DNA from: Paracoccus methylovorus
Lineage (GTDB): Bacteria; Pseudomonadota; Alphaproteobacteria; Rhodobacterales; Rhodobacteraceae
NCBI RefSeq assembly: GCF_016919705.1
Contig: NZ_CP070369.1
Location: 1 to 64,000, forward strand
DNA length: 64,000 bases
Direction of reading: 5' to 3'
Shown: one piece after another, positions 1 to 8,076 of the stretch
Position numbering within the stretch: position 1 is the stretch's first letter
Layout: each line of letters starts with the position of its first letter
The notes under the pieces: generated by a model
The model's database searches: none
Told to the model about the DNA's origin: nothing
Seen by the model: the letters and a program-made list of their open reading frames with translations, nothing else
Translations under genes and position numbers: made by a program

Positions 1-461
1 AGATCGGCGCGGTCCCGGTTCTCGATATCGGCAAGGCGGAACGCCTCTTCGTCGGTCAGGTCGCGGACCTCGATCAGATAGCGGAACTGCGGATAGTTGT
101 TGGCGCGCAGCCAGCTGACCGCGAAATGGCGCCGCGCGCCGCAGATCACCTCGTATTCCGCCCCCTGCCCCGCCGGCAGCCGGCGCACGACGGCGGGAAA
201 TTCCTGCTGGCCCTGCGCCTTGAGACTGTCGATCAGATCGCGGCAGTTGTCCTCGGTCAGCAGATCATAGGCGCGGTTGTGCCGATCCCACATGACGCAA
301 CTGGCCGGGTCGACCCAGCGCAGGACTTTTTCTTCGCGCTCGCCGGTGTCGGCCAGCGCGTTCTGCCGCTTGAGAAAGCGCGCCCCGCCCCGGTCCGGAG
401 AAGCCGGAGCAGAAAGGTCCTTCAGCACGTCGTCGAAAATCGCATCATGGCGCTTGCTCAT
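1..461 (-). CDS. parB: ParB-family partition protein (C-terminal part beyond window edge)
   Basis: Centromere-binding partner of ParA in plasmid or chromid segregation. Reading the minus strand from the ATG at 461 gives a protein starting MSKRHDAIFDDVLKDL, with a ParB/Srx-type nuclease-like core (VICGARRHFAVSWLRANNYP) followed by LTDEEAFRLADIENRDRADL. That order is typical of the N-terminal domain of ParB/RepB proteins. The HTH and dimerisation parts lie beyond position 1. The start overlaps the parA stop in an ATGA, so the two genes are translationally coupled in one operon. The family is clear from the GARR and ADIENRDR motifs; which plasmid group it belongs to cannot be settled from this fragment. 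Confidence 0.85.
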   Translation of the reverse strand, partial: MSKRHDAIFDDVLKDLSAPASPDRGGARFLKRQNALADTGEREEKVLRWVDPASCVMWDRHNRAYDLLTEDNCRDLIDSLKAQGQQEFPAVVRRLPAGQGAEYEVICGARRHFAVSWLRANNYPQFRYLIEVRDLTDEEAFRLADIENRDRAD

Positions 462-1657
462 AGCAGGCCCTCCTTGCGCAGTTGGCGGTGATGGCCGGGC
501 CAGGTCTTGCGGATCAGCAGTTCGACCTCGCGCCCGACCGCATCCAGATAGGCGCGGCAACGCTTATGGGTTTCGGTTCGCGTGGCAGGCCCGGTCAGCT
601 CATAGACGGTCATCAGATTGGCGGTGGCGTTGTCGATCTCGGCCGAATCCTTGAGCGAGGCGCTTAGCATGTCCTGCGGGAAAACCGCATCCATCATGCG
701 CTTGATCGCCTGATGCGCCGATTTCTGATCGTTCATCTTGGAGGTCAGAATCTTGACGAAACTATATTCGCGCGCGCCGCCATGCCGCGCCAGCTCAGCC
801 AAGGTGGATTCCATCATCTTGAGAAAATGCGCGGTCGAGGCGAAGTCGATATTGTTCGGCGGCGCCGGGATCAGCAGCGCATTGGCCGCGCGCAGCACCG
901 AAAGCGACAGCATCCCCAAGGCAGGCGGCGGGTCCAGCAGGATGATATCGAACTGATCCGCGATCGAGGCCACGCCCTCGCGCAGCCGGTCCAGAATGAA
1001 TGTCGGGTCGCGCGCCATCCGTGCCGCGAATTCATATTCGGCGTCATAAAGCCCAAGGTTCGCAGGGATCAGCGCGATGCCGGGCCAATATGTCGCCCGG
1101 AGCGCGTAATGCAGTGTCTTGGGGCCGCCGTGTTGCAGAAAGGGGTAAAGCGTATCTTCGTCCTCATCGACATCCACATCGGGGTTGAGGCCGAAAACCG
1201 CGGTGGTCGAGGCTTGCGAGTCACAATCGATGACGCAGACACGATAACCTTTCAGCGCGAAATATTGTGCCAGATGCACGACCAGGGTGGACTTCCCTAC
1301 CCCGCCTTTGAAGTTCTGCACGGCCATGACCATCGGTGGATCATCGGGGGCACGATGCGGCAATGTGCCGAAAACCTCGCGCATCCGGTTCACCTCGGCC
1401 AACGAATAGCCATTTCGGCGGTTCGTCGTGGCATCCTTGACCGGTTCGGGCAGCCTGCCGTCGGTTTCGGCGTCGCGGATGGCCTTTTCCGAACGACCGA
1501 CCATCTCGGCCGCGGTGCGGACATTGAACAACAGGTCGAGTTGCTTTTGCGTGCCGGGCGCAAAAACACGTTCGCGAAGGCGTTCGATCACCATCGAGGC
1601 GCGTTGACTTAATACCGCAAGCTCTTCCAGGGTGACGGGGGGGACAGCTGAATTCAT
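458..1657 (-). CDS. parA: ParA-family partition ATPase (type Ia)
   Basis: ATPase that drives replicon segregation together with ParB. The protein is 399 residues from the ATG at 1657; the longer frame to 1774 would run through the intergenic region and add a non-conserved head. An N-terminal helix-turn-helix-like segment (about residues 46-95, RTAAEMVGRSEKAIRDAE) is followed by the deviant Walker A motif FKGGVGKST (116-124), CVIDCDSQAS (Walker A') and IILLDPPPALG (Walker B). The N-terminal DNA-binding part marks it as a long, type Ia ParA, which usually also represses its own operon. It is divergent from rep at 2267, with the putative origin between them. The stop overlaps the parB start. Confidence 0.93.
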   Translation of the reverse strand: MNSAVPPVTLEELAVLSQRASMVIERLRERVFAPGTQKQLDLLFNVRTAAEMVGRSEKAIRDAETDGRLPEPVKDATTNRRNGYSLAEVNRMREVFGTLPHRAPDDPPMVMAVQNFKGGVGKSTLVVHLAQYFALKGYRVCVIDCDSQASTTAVFGLNPDVDVDEDEDTLYPFLQHGGPKTLHYALRATYWPGIALIPANLGLYDAEYEFAARMARDPTFILDRLREGVASIADQFDIILLDPPPALGMLSLSVLRAANALLIPAPPNNIDFASTAHFLKMMESTLAELARHGGAREYSFVKILTSKMNDQKSAHQAIKRMMDAVFPQDMLSASLKDSAEIDNATANLMTVYELTGPATRTETHKRCRAYLDAVGREVELLIRKTWPGHHRQLRKEGLL

Positions 1658-1883
1658 GGGATGACTTTTCTGCTCGTTTTGCCGATCACTATGTCGAAAG
1701 CAGCCCGATCCGTAAAGTTCGGATTTCTGAAGGTTGGCTGCGAAAAAAGCGATAGTTGCACAACCGGTGTCCAAGGAACGGTAGTTGGCGCCGCTAGGCA
1801 GTATGTTACGGGCATTTCCCCGCTGAAGCCATCCCGATTTGTAAGTCTTTCAGCGATGGCTGCGCATCTACCAACTAAAAATC

Positions 1884-1892
1884 TGTGGATAA
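1884..1892 (-). promoter_or_regulatory. DnaA box
   Basis: TGTGGATAA reads TTATCCACA on the minus strand, an exact match to the consensus DnaA box. It sits in the AT-rich intergenic region upstream of rep, where host DnaA often assists plasmid initiators. Confidence 0.6.
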
Positions 1893-2218
1893 ACAACCAG
1901 CCTTTAAGTTCTGATTCATTGATTCAAGATTCATCTCATCAATGGCGTTGATATCTATGCGGAATTCGTCATTGACCTTACGGATTGGGATGTCTTGCGC
2001 TACTTTCCGGGACTGGAGTCCCTACGAATTGGGTGAGTTTGCGTTACATGCCGGGTGGCCTTGAAAACTTACAGATCGGGTGGTCGCGCCACCGGCCGGA
2101 ATCGCTGCAAAAATATGCAGTGAAAGCAAGCTCCTGCGAATCGGTTTGAACGGCCGCCCAAGCCTGTTGCTTACATTTTGGGTGCAACGTGCGCAGGATA
2201 GGCCGCAGCGCTTGAATT

Positions 2219-2246
2219 CTTACGTCCAGCCCGATACAAAAGTAAG
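2219..2246. repeat. Inverted repeat CTTAC...GTAAG upstream of rep
   Basis: CTTAC at 2219-2223 and GTAAG at 2242-2246 form a short inverted repeat ending 20 bases before the rep start. It could be the site where Rep represses its own promoter, but the arms are only five bases long. Confidence 0.25.
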
Positions 2247-2266
2247 CATGATGGGGTAGGGGAACC

Positions 2267-3289
2267 ATGGCTGAGTCGGCGATTCGTACGGTCGGGGCAC
2301 GTCCAAATGCGGACAGTCTGATCAAGCCGGGCGAGCTTGTCGACCTGATCGAGGTCACGCCACTGACTTTGAACGACCGCCGCATCTATAACCAGCTTCT
2401 TGAGAATGCCTGGGATGCGATCGACAAGCCGGTCACGCATGTCATCGCGAAATCCGCGCTGCGCGGCAGCCATAACTCGAATGACCGCGTTGGCGAAAGC
2501 CTTGAAAGGCTGATGTCAGCCATCGTAAAGGTCGCGGTGATATGGGACGGCGAGCCGGCGATCGAGCGGGTCCAGCTTCTGGGCGGCAACCTGGAAAGCA
2601 GTCGAAACGACGGGCTGCTGGAGTATGAGATCCCCGCGCGGCTGCGGAAGATCATCCGCAACAGTCAGGTTTTCGCCCGTTTGCAGCGCGAGGTGATGTT
2701 TGCGCTGTCCTCTAAATACGCGCTGACGCTGTATGAGATGGTCCAGAAACGCGGAAACCTGCGTTGGAAGGCTTCCGAACGGTTCACGCTAGAGGCGTTG
2801 CGTGGGATTATGGGCGTCCCAAAAGGTAAGCTTTCGTCCTGGTCGAATCTGAAACTGCGCGCCATCGACCCGGCCGTAGCCGAAGTGAACGCCCTTTCCG
2901 ACTATATGGTCGAGATTTCTCCGATCAAAACCGGGCGGGCTGTGACCCATGTCGAGATGCGCTGGTGGCGCAAGGATGGCGACGCCAGCGGTGCCGCCGA
3001 CCGGGCACTGCAGTTTTCAAAGGTGGGCCGAAGGGTCAAGGCCGAGGGTCGGACCGAACAGGTTTCAGCGGGGCAGGGCGTGCGTCCCCGTCCCGGCTGG
3101 CTGGAGTCGCGGGGTCCGGCGCTGCAAACGGCGACCTATGAGACTGCCCGTTTGCGCCATCCGGGCTACGATATCTATTTCGTGGAAGGTGAGTGGCGCA
3201 ACTGGATGGCTGGCAAGGAACCAGCCAAAGACCCCGACCGCGCCTTCTTGGCATTTTTTCGCAGCTACGCCGAAAGAAGCCCGCTTTAG
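2267..3289 (+). CDS. Plasmid replication initiator, Rep_3-like
   Basis: Replication initiator of 340 residues. An N-terminal winged-helix segment begins at LIEVTPLTLNDRRIYNQLLE (about 27-46), typical of the Rep_3/RepB superfamily. A second winged helix contains FALSSKYALTLYEMVQKRG (about 145-163), the Rep_3 signature. The protein would bind origin repeats and recruit DnaB; the adjacent DnaA box suggests help from host DnaA. The ATG follows GGGGAACC, with a GTAGGGG ribosome site. Divergence from parAB matches the replication/partition modules of Rhodobacterales replicons. The exact compatibility group is not clear. A chromosomally integrated replicon cannot be excluded. Confidence 0.8.
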   Translation: MAESAIRTVGARPNADSLIKPGELVDLIEVTPLTLNDRRIYNQLLENAWDAIDKPVTHVIAKSALRGSHNSNDRVGESLERLMSAIVKVAVIWDGEPAIERVQLLGGNLESSRNDGLLEYEIPARLRKIIRNSQVFARLQREVMFALSSKYALTLYEMVQKRGNLRWKASERFTLEALRGIMGVPKGKLSSWSNLKLRAIDPAVAEVNALSDYMVEISPIKTGRAVTHVEMRWWRKDGDASGAADRALQFSKVGRRVKAEGRTEQVSAGQGVRPRPGWLESRGPALQTATYETARLRHPGYDIYFVEGEWRNWMAGKEPAKDPDRAFLAFFRSYAERSPL

Positions 3290-3292
3290 AAA

Positions 3293-3310
3293 AATTGCCA
3301 ATTGGCAATT
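3293..3310. repeat. Perfect 18-bp palindrome after rep
   Basis: AATTGCCAATTGGCAATT is its own reverse complement. It starts four bases after the rep stop and lies about 85 bases before the antitoxin gene. It could be a weak terminator or an operator. There is no clear run of T after it, so a binding site is at least as likely. Confidence 0.45.
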
Positions 3311-3358
3311 TGCGGCCATGCAGAGCCAACTAGGGGCGAAAGCCTGCGAATTGGTCGG

Positions 3359-3382
3359 TTCTGACCTACATTCTGGTCAGAA
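3359..3382. promoter_or_regulatory. Candidate antitoxin operator (8-bp inverted repeat)
   Basis: TTCTGACC (3359-3366) and GGTCAGAA (3375-3382) are perfect complements with an eight-base spacer. The repeat ends 11 bases before the antitoxin ATG and abuts its AAGGA ribosome site. Phd/YefM antitoxins usually repress their own operon at such palindromes, so this is the best operator candidate. Confidence 0.5.
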
Positions 3383-3393
3383 AGGATCTCATC

Positions 3394-3636
3394 ATGCGGA
3401 TTGCCATTGCTGAAGCCAAGGCCCAGTTCGCCGAGCTTATCCGCCGGGTCGAGGCTGGGGAAGAGATCGAGTTGACCCGCTATGGTCGTCCGGTTGCGCG
3501 GATGATGGCGCTGCCCGTGCAGGGGCAGCGGCTGCTCGGTTGCATGAAAGGGCAGTTCACGCTGCGCGACGACATGCAGGCAGGTGATGACGAAGTCGCA
3601 GCTCTGTTCCACGGCAGCAGCCTTTTGCCAGAATGA
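3394..3636 (+). CDS. Antitoxin, Phd/YefM family
   Basis: Antitoxin of 80 residues. The N-terminal segment (AEAKAQFAELIRRVEAGEEI, then TRYGRPVARM) is the Phd/YefM DNA-binding and dimerisation fold. The C-terminal tail (about 45-80) would wrap the toxin. It is preceded by AAAGGA and a perfect inverted repeat. Its stop overlaps the toxin start in an ATGA, giving coupled translation. Next to a rep-par module, such a pair normally stabilises the replicon by post-segregational killing. Confidence 0.88.
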   Translation: MRIAIAEAKAQFAELIRRVEAGEEIELTRYGRPVARMMALPVQGQRLLGCMKGQFTLRDDMQAGDDEVAALFHGSSLLPE

Positions 3637-4007
3637 GGCTACTGCTTGATACCCACATCGTTTTGTGGGCCATGCTGGACGACGCGCGCTTGCCAGCCGG
3701 CCTTCGCGAAACCATCGCGCAATCCGAAACGCTTTGCATCAGCGCTGCAACGGTGTGGGAGGTTGCGATCAAATCCGGCTTGGGCAAGCTTGCGGTTCCG
3801 GCCGATCTCTTCATCCGTGCCGCCTCGGCCGGGGCGCAATCTTTGCCGATCACATGGGAACACGCGCAGGCAGGTCAGGACCTGCCATTGCACCATGCCG
3901 ATCCGTTTGATCGGTTGCTGATCGCGCAGGCCAAGTGCGAAGGGCTGACGCTTGTTTCCGTGGACCGCAGGTTCCGGGAATATGAGGTCGACCTTATCGA
4001 CGCATGA
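3633..4007 (+). CDS. PIN-domain toxin, VapC-like
   Basis: Putative ribonuclease toxin of 124 residues with the PIN fold. It starts MRLLLDTHIVLWAM with the first acidic residue D6. It then has SAATVWEVAIK, with a conserved Glu, and HHADPFDRLLIAQA, with the third acidic residue, and ends near TLVSVDRRF. This is the 'LLDTHVLLW/DPFDRLL' subgroup that pairs with Phd-type antitoxins. It overlaps the antitoxin gene by four bases. The acidic residues of the PIN core look present, so it should be active. Confidence 0.9.
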   Translation: MRLLLDTHIVLWAMLDDARLPAGLRETIAQSETLCISAATVWEVAIKSGLGKLAVPADLFIRAASAGAQSLPITWEHAQAGQDLPLHHADPFDRLLIAQAKCEGLTLVSVDRRFREYEVDLIDA

Positions 4008-4262
4008 TGCGTGGTCTGAACAGGGCAGGGCGGTGATCCGGGCGAGAATCGGGAAACAATTGATCTATAAAAGGTAGATCCAAGTTATCCGCAAAATGTC
4101 CATTATTTGCGGATTGCATAAATCCTGATGCAGCTATGTCGGCGTCGGGTCAGACTGGGGCTCTGTCACAAACCCTTCAGCCGGCCATTAGGCAGCATTG
4201 GTGGCATGGAATTCAGATCGGGCCTGCACTGTCTTTGCGGATCATGTTCATGATCTCGATAC
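4008..4262. other. Gene-free spacer with inverted repeats
   Basis: There is no coding signal. The stretch holds a 9-bp inverted repeat (4087-4114), a third copy of the same 9-mer (4234-4242), and a 16-bp palindrome (GATCATGTTCATGATC, 4240-4255). GGGGCTCTGTCACAAA at 4157-4172 resembles the end of an insertion sequence, but no matching end was found. Confidence 0.4.
4087..4114. repeat. 9-bp inverted repeat ATCCGCAAA / TTTGCGGAT
   Basis: The arms 4087-4095 and 4106-4114 are perfect complements with a ten-base spacer. TTTGCGGAT occurs again at 4234-4242. The left side also contains TTATCCGCA (4085-4093), one base away from a DnaA box. It could be a ParB or Rep binding site, or a factor-dependent terminator for the toxin operon; there is no T run. 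Confidence 0.45.
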
Positions 4263-5080
4263 TTGCGGGTGGCTGAGACCGCGCACGGGGAACTCGTGAA
4301 GCGCAGCAAGGGCTATCCGGCCTGTCTGGTTGACCAGCTGCGCCGGGGCCGGGCCGGAACAGCCTGGAGGCCGCGACCATCGAGCCCACGCCTTTCGACC
4401 AGTTGCTCTTCGACCGGTTCCGCTTGGGTATCTGGCCCGACTATTTCGAGGGTATCCAGGTCGCCCAGAGCCCCGAGACGCTGGAGCAGTTCCTGCGCTC
4501 GGTCACGCCGAACACCGGTCGCTATGATCCGAATGTGATCGCGGATGCAATGTCGGCGCTGGTCGACCGGATCGGTTCGGCGGTCCTGTTCACGCATTCG
4601 CAGGGCGGCGGTCCCGGTTGGCTGACGGTGATGCGGAACGAGTATGCCCGGGGGATCGTCGCCTATGAACCGGGCAGCGGCTTCGTCTTCCCCGAGGGCG
4701 GGGTGCCCGAGACCATGCTGAGCGCGGCCGGGCCGCTTGCTGCGGAGGCCATGTCACTAGAAAACTTCAAGAAGCTGGTCCGCTTCCCGATCCTGATCTA
4801 CTACGGCGACAACATCCCCAGCGAACCGACCGAGCGGCGCGGCGAGGACAACTGGCGTGTCCGTCTGGCCATGGCCCAACTCTGGGTCGAGGCGATCAAC
4901 CGTCATGGCGGCGACGCCATGCTGGTTCACCTTCCCAAGATCGCCAATGGCCGCGTGTCGCTGTCACTGGCACCGCCCGCACCGGGCGAAGAGGGCGATC
5001 CCGAGATCAGCGGCCCGCAGCCGGTCGTGGCCGGGGGGCCGCTGCGCCTGTTCTCGCGCGACAAGATGAGGGACCTCTGA
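4263..5080 (+). pseudogene. Alpha/beta hydrolase, truncated and frameshifted
   Basis: Remnant of an alpha/beta-fold hydrolase. One frame gives ETAHGELVKRSKGYPACLVDQLRRGRAG (from about 4272). After a shift near 4355, another frame gives NSLEAATIEPTPFDQLLFDRF and runs on to 5080. The nucleophile elbow THSQGGGPGW and the strand FPILIYYGDN are recognisable. The start of the gene is missing upstream of 4263, and the tail after LVHLPKIANG no longer resembles the family. The intact portion (225 residues from a TTG at 4403) could still be translated, but without the first strands it is unlikely to be an active enzyme. Confidence 0.7.
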
Positions 5081-5249
5081 TGGCCGGGGGCATGAACGCG
5101 GTTGTCGGCACCAACCTCATCCATGGCACCATCCACCAGTTCGGATCGGAAGATGGGACACTGCCGGCCCGATCCTCGGCCTGTCCGCCGACAACCGCGC
5201 CGAGATCGAGGATCTGGTCATCGGCCGTCTGGAGGATCTGCTGCAATGA
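5080..5249 (+). pseudogene. Short gene fragment, frameshifted, unknown
   Basis: An ATGA overlap at 5077-5080 starts MAGGMNAVVGTNLIHGTIHQ. After a frame change near 5160 the sequence reads GPILGLSADNRAEIEDLVIG and ends RLEDLLQ at a TGA (5247-5249). That ending looks like a genuine protein C-terminus. I do not recognise the family. The fragment is probably an internally deleted gene of the same decayed operon. Confidence 0.4.
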
Positions 5250-5344
5250 GCCGTTTCGAGACCCCGCCGGATCTGCTGGGCAGTTTGCCCGCCACCATCG
5301 CCGGGGTGGATGTGAACGGGTGTTTAACGAAAACGTTGTGCTGA
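5246..5344 (+). pseudogene. 5' gene fragment cut at the IS remnant
   Basis: ATGA at 5246-5249 overlaps the preceding stop and starts MSRFETPPDLLGSLPATIAG, then VDVNGC. The coding character is lost near 5320, where the IS110-type remnant begins on the other strand. It looks like the first 25 or so codons of a gene cut by transposition. The family is unknown. Confidence 0.4.
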
Positions 5345-5905
5345 CCCTGGCAAACTCTGACAATTTGCGTGGCAGGCTACAGCCAGCTTCCCTTCCAACC
5401 AGTCCGGGTCATTCAGATGCCTGATCAGCAGATCGCGCTCTGCCTTCGGTAGCGGCGCCGAGGTCAACCGTCGCCTGCCGCCTTTGCCGAACAGGTGCCC
5501 GCATATTTTGGTGACGAGGTCGCATGCAGCACAGCCTGGACCCGGCTTCGGCCCGTCGGATCGATCTCACCGCCGCTGCGCGCTCGGAAACGAGGCGTCG
5601 CAGGTTCGGCGTCCGGTCCGTCCGCGGCCCAGACCTCCGGCAGGAAGCCTGCGGCATGAAGCTGCGCCAGGATTCTGGCGTCCACCTTGTGGGTCTTGAC
5701 CCGCGCATGGGCGATGGCCTTCACCTGCAGCGGGTTCGCGATGACGACCCGCGCCACGAAAGATGTCAGAAGCCTGACGATGGCCGCAGTATTGCCCGTC
5801 GCTTCCAAAACGACTTCATCATCCGGCGCAGGGTCTGCCCGAACGCCACCACCGCGTCATGATCCAGCTCCATCCTGATCTCTGTCGTTTTTCCCTCCTC
5901 AATGA
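5324..5905 (-). pseudogene. IS110-family transposase remnant
   Basis: Pieces of one transposase lie in three minus-strand frames. MELDHDAVVAFGQTLRR (about 5870-5820) is followed, one shift later, by DDEVVLEATGNTAAIVRLL, then NPLQVKAIAHARVKTHKVDA and ILAQLHAAGFLPEVW. Another frame holds NLRRLVSERAA, and a third holds KAERDLLIRHLND near 5420. The EATGNT and K-DA-LA motifs belong to the DEDD N-terminal domain of IS110-type enzymes. The first acidic motif and the C-terminal transposase_20 domain are missing, so the element is dead. It separates the decayed hydrolase region from the urt operon. Confidence 0.75.
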
Positions 5906-6264
5906 TCGTAACCTGCGTGACATCTACGGATGCGCGGTCGCAGCGCAGACGGGATAGTCGCAGGGGCGGCCAGATAACCACGCGAGCTCGCAATTCAAAG
6001 TCAATTCGGCCTGCCCGCTTCTTCGCACTCCGGCGCCCCGGTCCAGACACGGCAACTCTACATGACCAGGTGAGAGGCGTATGCTGTTCGAAGAGCGCCG
6101 ATAACCGCATGCCCACCCACCCGAACTTGTGCCGGCTGCGTATTGAGGCCCAAGGCGAAAGCAATTTGGGCCATGCGGGTTTGGTCGTTCCGCCACCGGT
6201 CGTGTATCATCCTTGCAATGCGCGTAGGGATTAGGAATAGAACGTCGAGAATCCGGAAAGGGTT
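5906..6264. other. Intergenic stretch without recognisable gene
   Basis: No reading frame here has recognisable protein features. The composition is less GC-rich than the flanking operons. It is probably old junction DNA between the IS remnant and the fragment that follows. Confidence 0.5.
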
Positions 6265-6510
6265 TCAGGCCAAGCGCGTGGGATCGGGGAACAGGAAGGT
6301 CATCTTTGCGCCCAGGAACTGCTGATCCACCAGTATGAAGCCGACATAGACCATCACGATGCTGAACTGGCCGATGGTGCTGGTGGTGGTCGAGACCACC
6401 ATTCGTGCCACCACGTCCAGCCGCACGCCGCCGAACAAGTCCTGCACTCCCGCAACGCCAGCCGCTCGACCAGCATTACCGGCTTGAGTACAGGCTCCCT
6501 GTTCGAGCAA
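6265..6510 (-). pseudogene. C-terminal tail of a membrane protein
   Basis: The minus strand encodes VVARMVVSTTTSTIGQFSIV, then a hydrophobic helix (MVYVGFILVDQQFLG), and ends MTFLFPDPTRLA with a stop. The last 50 residues look like a true membrane-protein C-terminus; the upstream part has no conserved character and no clear start. I do not recognise the family. Confidence 0.35.
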
Positions 6511-6725
6511 GGCGGGATCCAGCCCGGCTCAACTTGATCCAGCACAGGATGCGGGCAGGTCCGGCACTATCTGCCCGCCATCCGATCATCTCCTGTACGG
6601 GCCGCGCGTTTTCTGCCCGAATCCTGTCCAGCCCATCCGTTTTGCGGTTTTTTCAGATGCGAGGGCAATGTCTCTCGGCGGAATGGCAACAGGGACCTCG
6701 GTCCCGCTCGGGCGGAAAGGGCGCA
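6511..6725. other. urtA upstream region
   Basis: Non-coding leader of the urt operon. A short palindrome, GGGACCTCGGTCCC (6692-6705), lies just before the GGAAAGGG ribosome site. I could not identify a convincing sigma-54 promoter, although urt operons are commonly under nitrogen control. Confidence 0.4.
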
Positions 6726-8015
6726 ATGAAAAACCTTACCAGAATGCTGATGCTGATGCTGGGCGGCGCGGTGGTGCTGGCCAATGGCGCATGGGCGCAA
6801 GAGGGCGAGCCGATCAAGATCGGCGTGCTGCATTCCCTGTCGGGAACGATGGCGATTTCGGAAACCACCTTGAAGGACACGGTCCTGATGATGGTTGCGC
6901 AGCAGAATGCCAAGGGGGGCGTGCTGGGCCGCCCGCTGGAGGCCGTGGTGGTCGATCCGGCATCCGATTGGCCGCTGTTTGCGGAAAAGGCCCGCGAATT
7001 GCTGACAGTGTCAAATGTGGACGTGATCTTTGGCGCCTGGACCTCGGTCAGCCGCAAATCCGTTCTGCCGGTGCTGGAGGAACTGAACGGGCTGATGTTC
7101 TATCCAGTCCAATATGAAGGTGAGGAAAGCTCGAAAAACGTTATATATACCGGTGCAGCCCCGAACCAGCAGGCGATCCCGGCGGTCGAGTATATGATGG
7201 AGGAACTGGGCGTCGAGAAATGGGCGCTTCTGGGCACCGATTACGTCTATCCGCGCACCACGAACAATATTCTGGAAAGCTATCTGAAGGACAAGGGCGT
7301 CGCGGCGGACGACATCTTTGTGAACTACACCCCCTTCGGCCATTCGGATTGGTCGCGGATCGTCTCGGACGTGGTGGCGCTTGGGGCGGATGGCAAGAAG
7401 GTCGGCGTTGTCTCCACCATCAATGGCGACGCAAATGTCGGCTTCTACAAGGAACTGGCGGCGGCGGGCGTTTCGGCCGACGATATTCCGGTCATCGCCT
7501 TCTCGGTGGGCGAAGAGGAGCTGTCGGGGCTGGATACCGCCAATCTGGTCGGCCATCTGGCTGCCTGGAACTACTTTCAAAGCGCAGACACCCCGGAGAA
7601 TGAGGAATTCATCACCGGTTGGCATGAGTTTATCGGCAATAAGGCTCGCGTGACCAACGACCCGATGGAGGCCACGATGTTAGGCTTCAACCTGTGGGTG
7701 CAGGCAGTCGAGGCAGCCGGCACCACCGATGTCGATCCGGTTCTGGCCGCCATCGTGGGCCTTGAGGTGCCGAACCTGACCGGGGGCACGGCGACGATTC
7801 TTCCCAATCACCACCTGACCAAGCCAGTTCTGATCGGCGAGATCCGTGCCGATGGCCAGTTCGACATCGTCAGCCAGACCGACCCGGTTCCGGGTGATGC
7901 CTGGACCGACTTTCTGCCGGAATCGGCTGTGCTGGAGGCCGACTGGCCGGGCAGGCAATGCGGGATGTGGAACACCCAGACCGAAACCTGTGTGCAGGTT
8001 CAGTCGAACTATTGA
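6726..8015 (+). CDS. urtA: Urea ABC transporter, substrate-binding protein
   Basis: Periplasmic binding protein of 429 residues for urea or short amides. The N-terminal signal peptide (about 1-24, ending ANGAWA) is followed by a type I periplasmic binding fold of the FmdD/UrtA branch (IKIGVLHSLSGTMAISET, FYPVQYEGEESSKNVIYTGA). The ATG at 6726 is chosen because the signal peptide starts there; the frame continues upstream without protein character. AAAGGG precedes it. It is the first gene of urtABCDE. The C-terminus keeps the CGMWNT-TETC pair of cysteines common in UrtA. Confidence 0.93.
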   Translation: MKNLTRMLMLMLGGAVVLANGAWAQEGEPIKIGVLHSLSGTMAISETTLKDTVLMMVAQQNAKGGVLGRPLEAVVVDPASDWPLFAEKARELLTVSNVDVIFGAWTSVSRKSVLPVLEELNGLMFYPVQYEGEESSKNVIYTGAAPNQQAIPAVEYMMEELGVEKWALLGTDYVYPRTTNNILESYLKDKGVAADDIFVNYTPFGHSDWSRIVSDVVALGADGKKVGVVSTINGDANVGFYKELAAAGVSADDIPVIAFSVGEEELSGLDTANLVGHLAAWNYFQSADTPENEEFITGWHEFIGNKARVTNDPMEATMLGFNLWVQAVEAAGTTDVDPVLAAIVGLEVPNLTGGTATILPNHHLTKPVLIGEIRADGQFDIVSQTDPVPGDAWTDFLPESAVLEADWPGRQCGMWNTQTETCVQVQSNY

Positions 8016-8076
8016 CCGCCATCCACCGGCCCCGGGGCGGCTTGTTCCGCCCTTTTCATTCAGGGAAGGATCATCC

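Larger units (their letters stand above)
1658..2266. other. Intergenic region between parA and rep: putative replication origin
   Basis: These 609 bases carry no convincing gene. The segment is AT-richer than its surroundings and lies between divergent parA and rep, the usual place for an origin and for autoregulated promoters. It contains a perfect DnaA box (TGTGGATAA, 1884-1892). A short motif, CTTAC, recurs around 1977, 2068, 2170 and 2219, with its complement GTAAG at 2242-2246. This could be a degenerate iteron set, but the units are too short to be certain. Confidence 0.5.

Noticed and set aside
4157-4172. Insertion-sequence end GGGGCTCTGTCACAAA
   Set aside because: No matching inverted end or target duplication could be found nearby, so it is not called as an element.
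6540-6600. Possible sigma-54 promoter before urtA
   Set aside because: GGCAC followed by TGC occurs, but the GG-to-GC spacing is wrong for a -24/-12 promoter.
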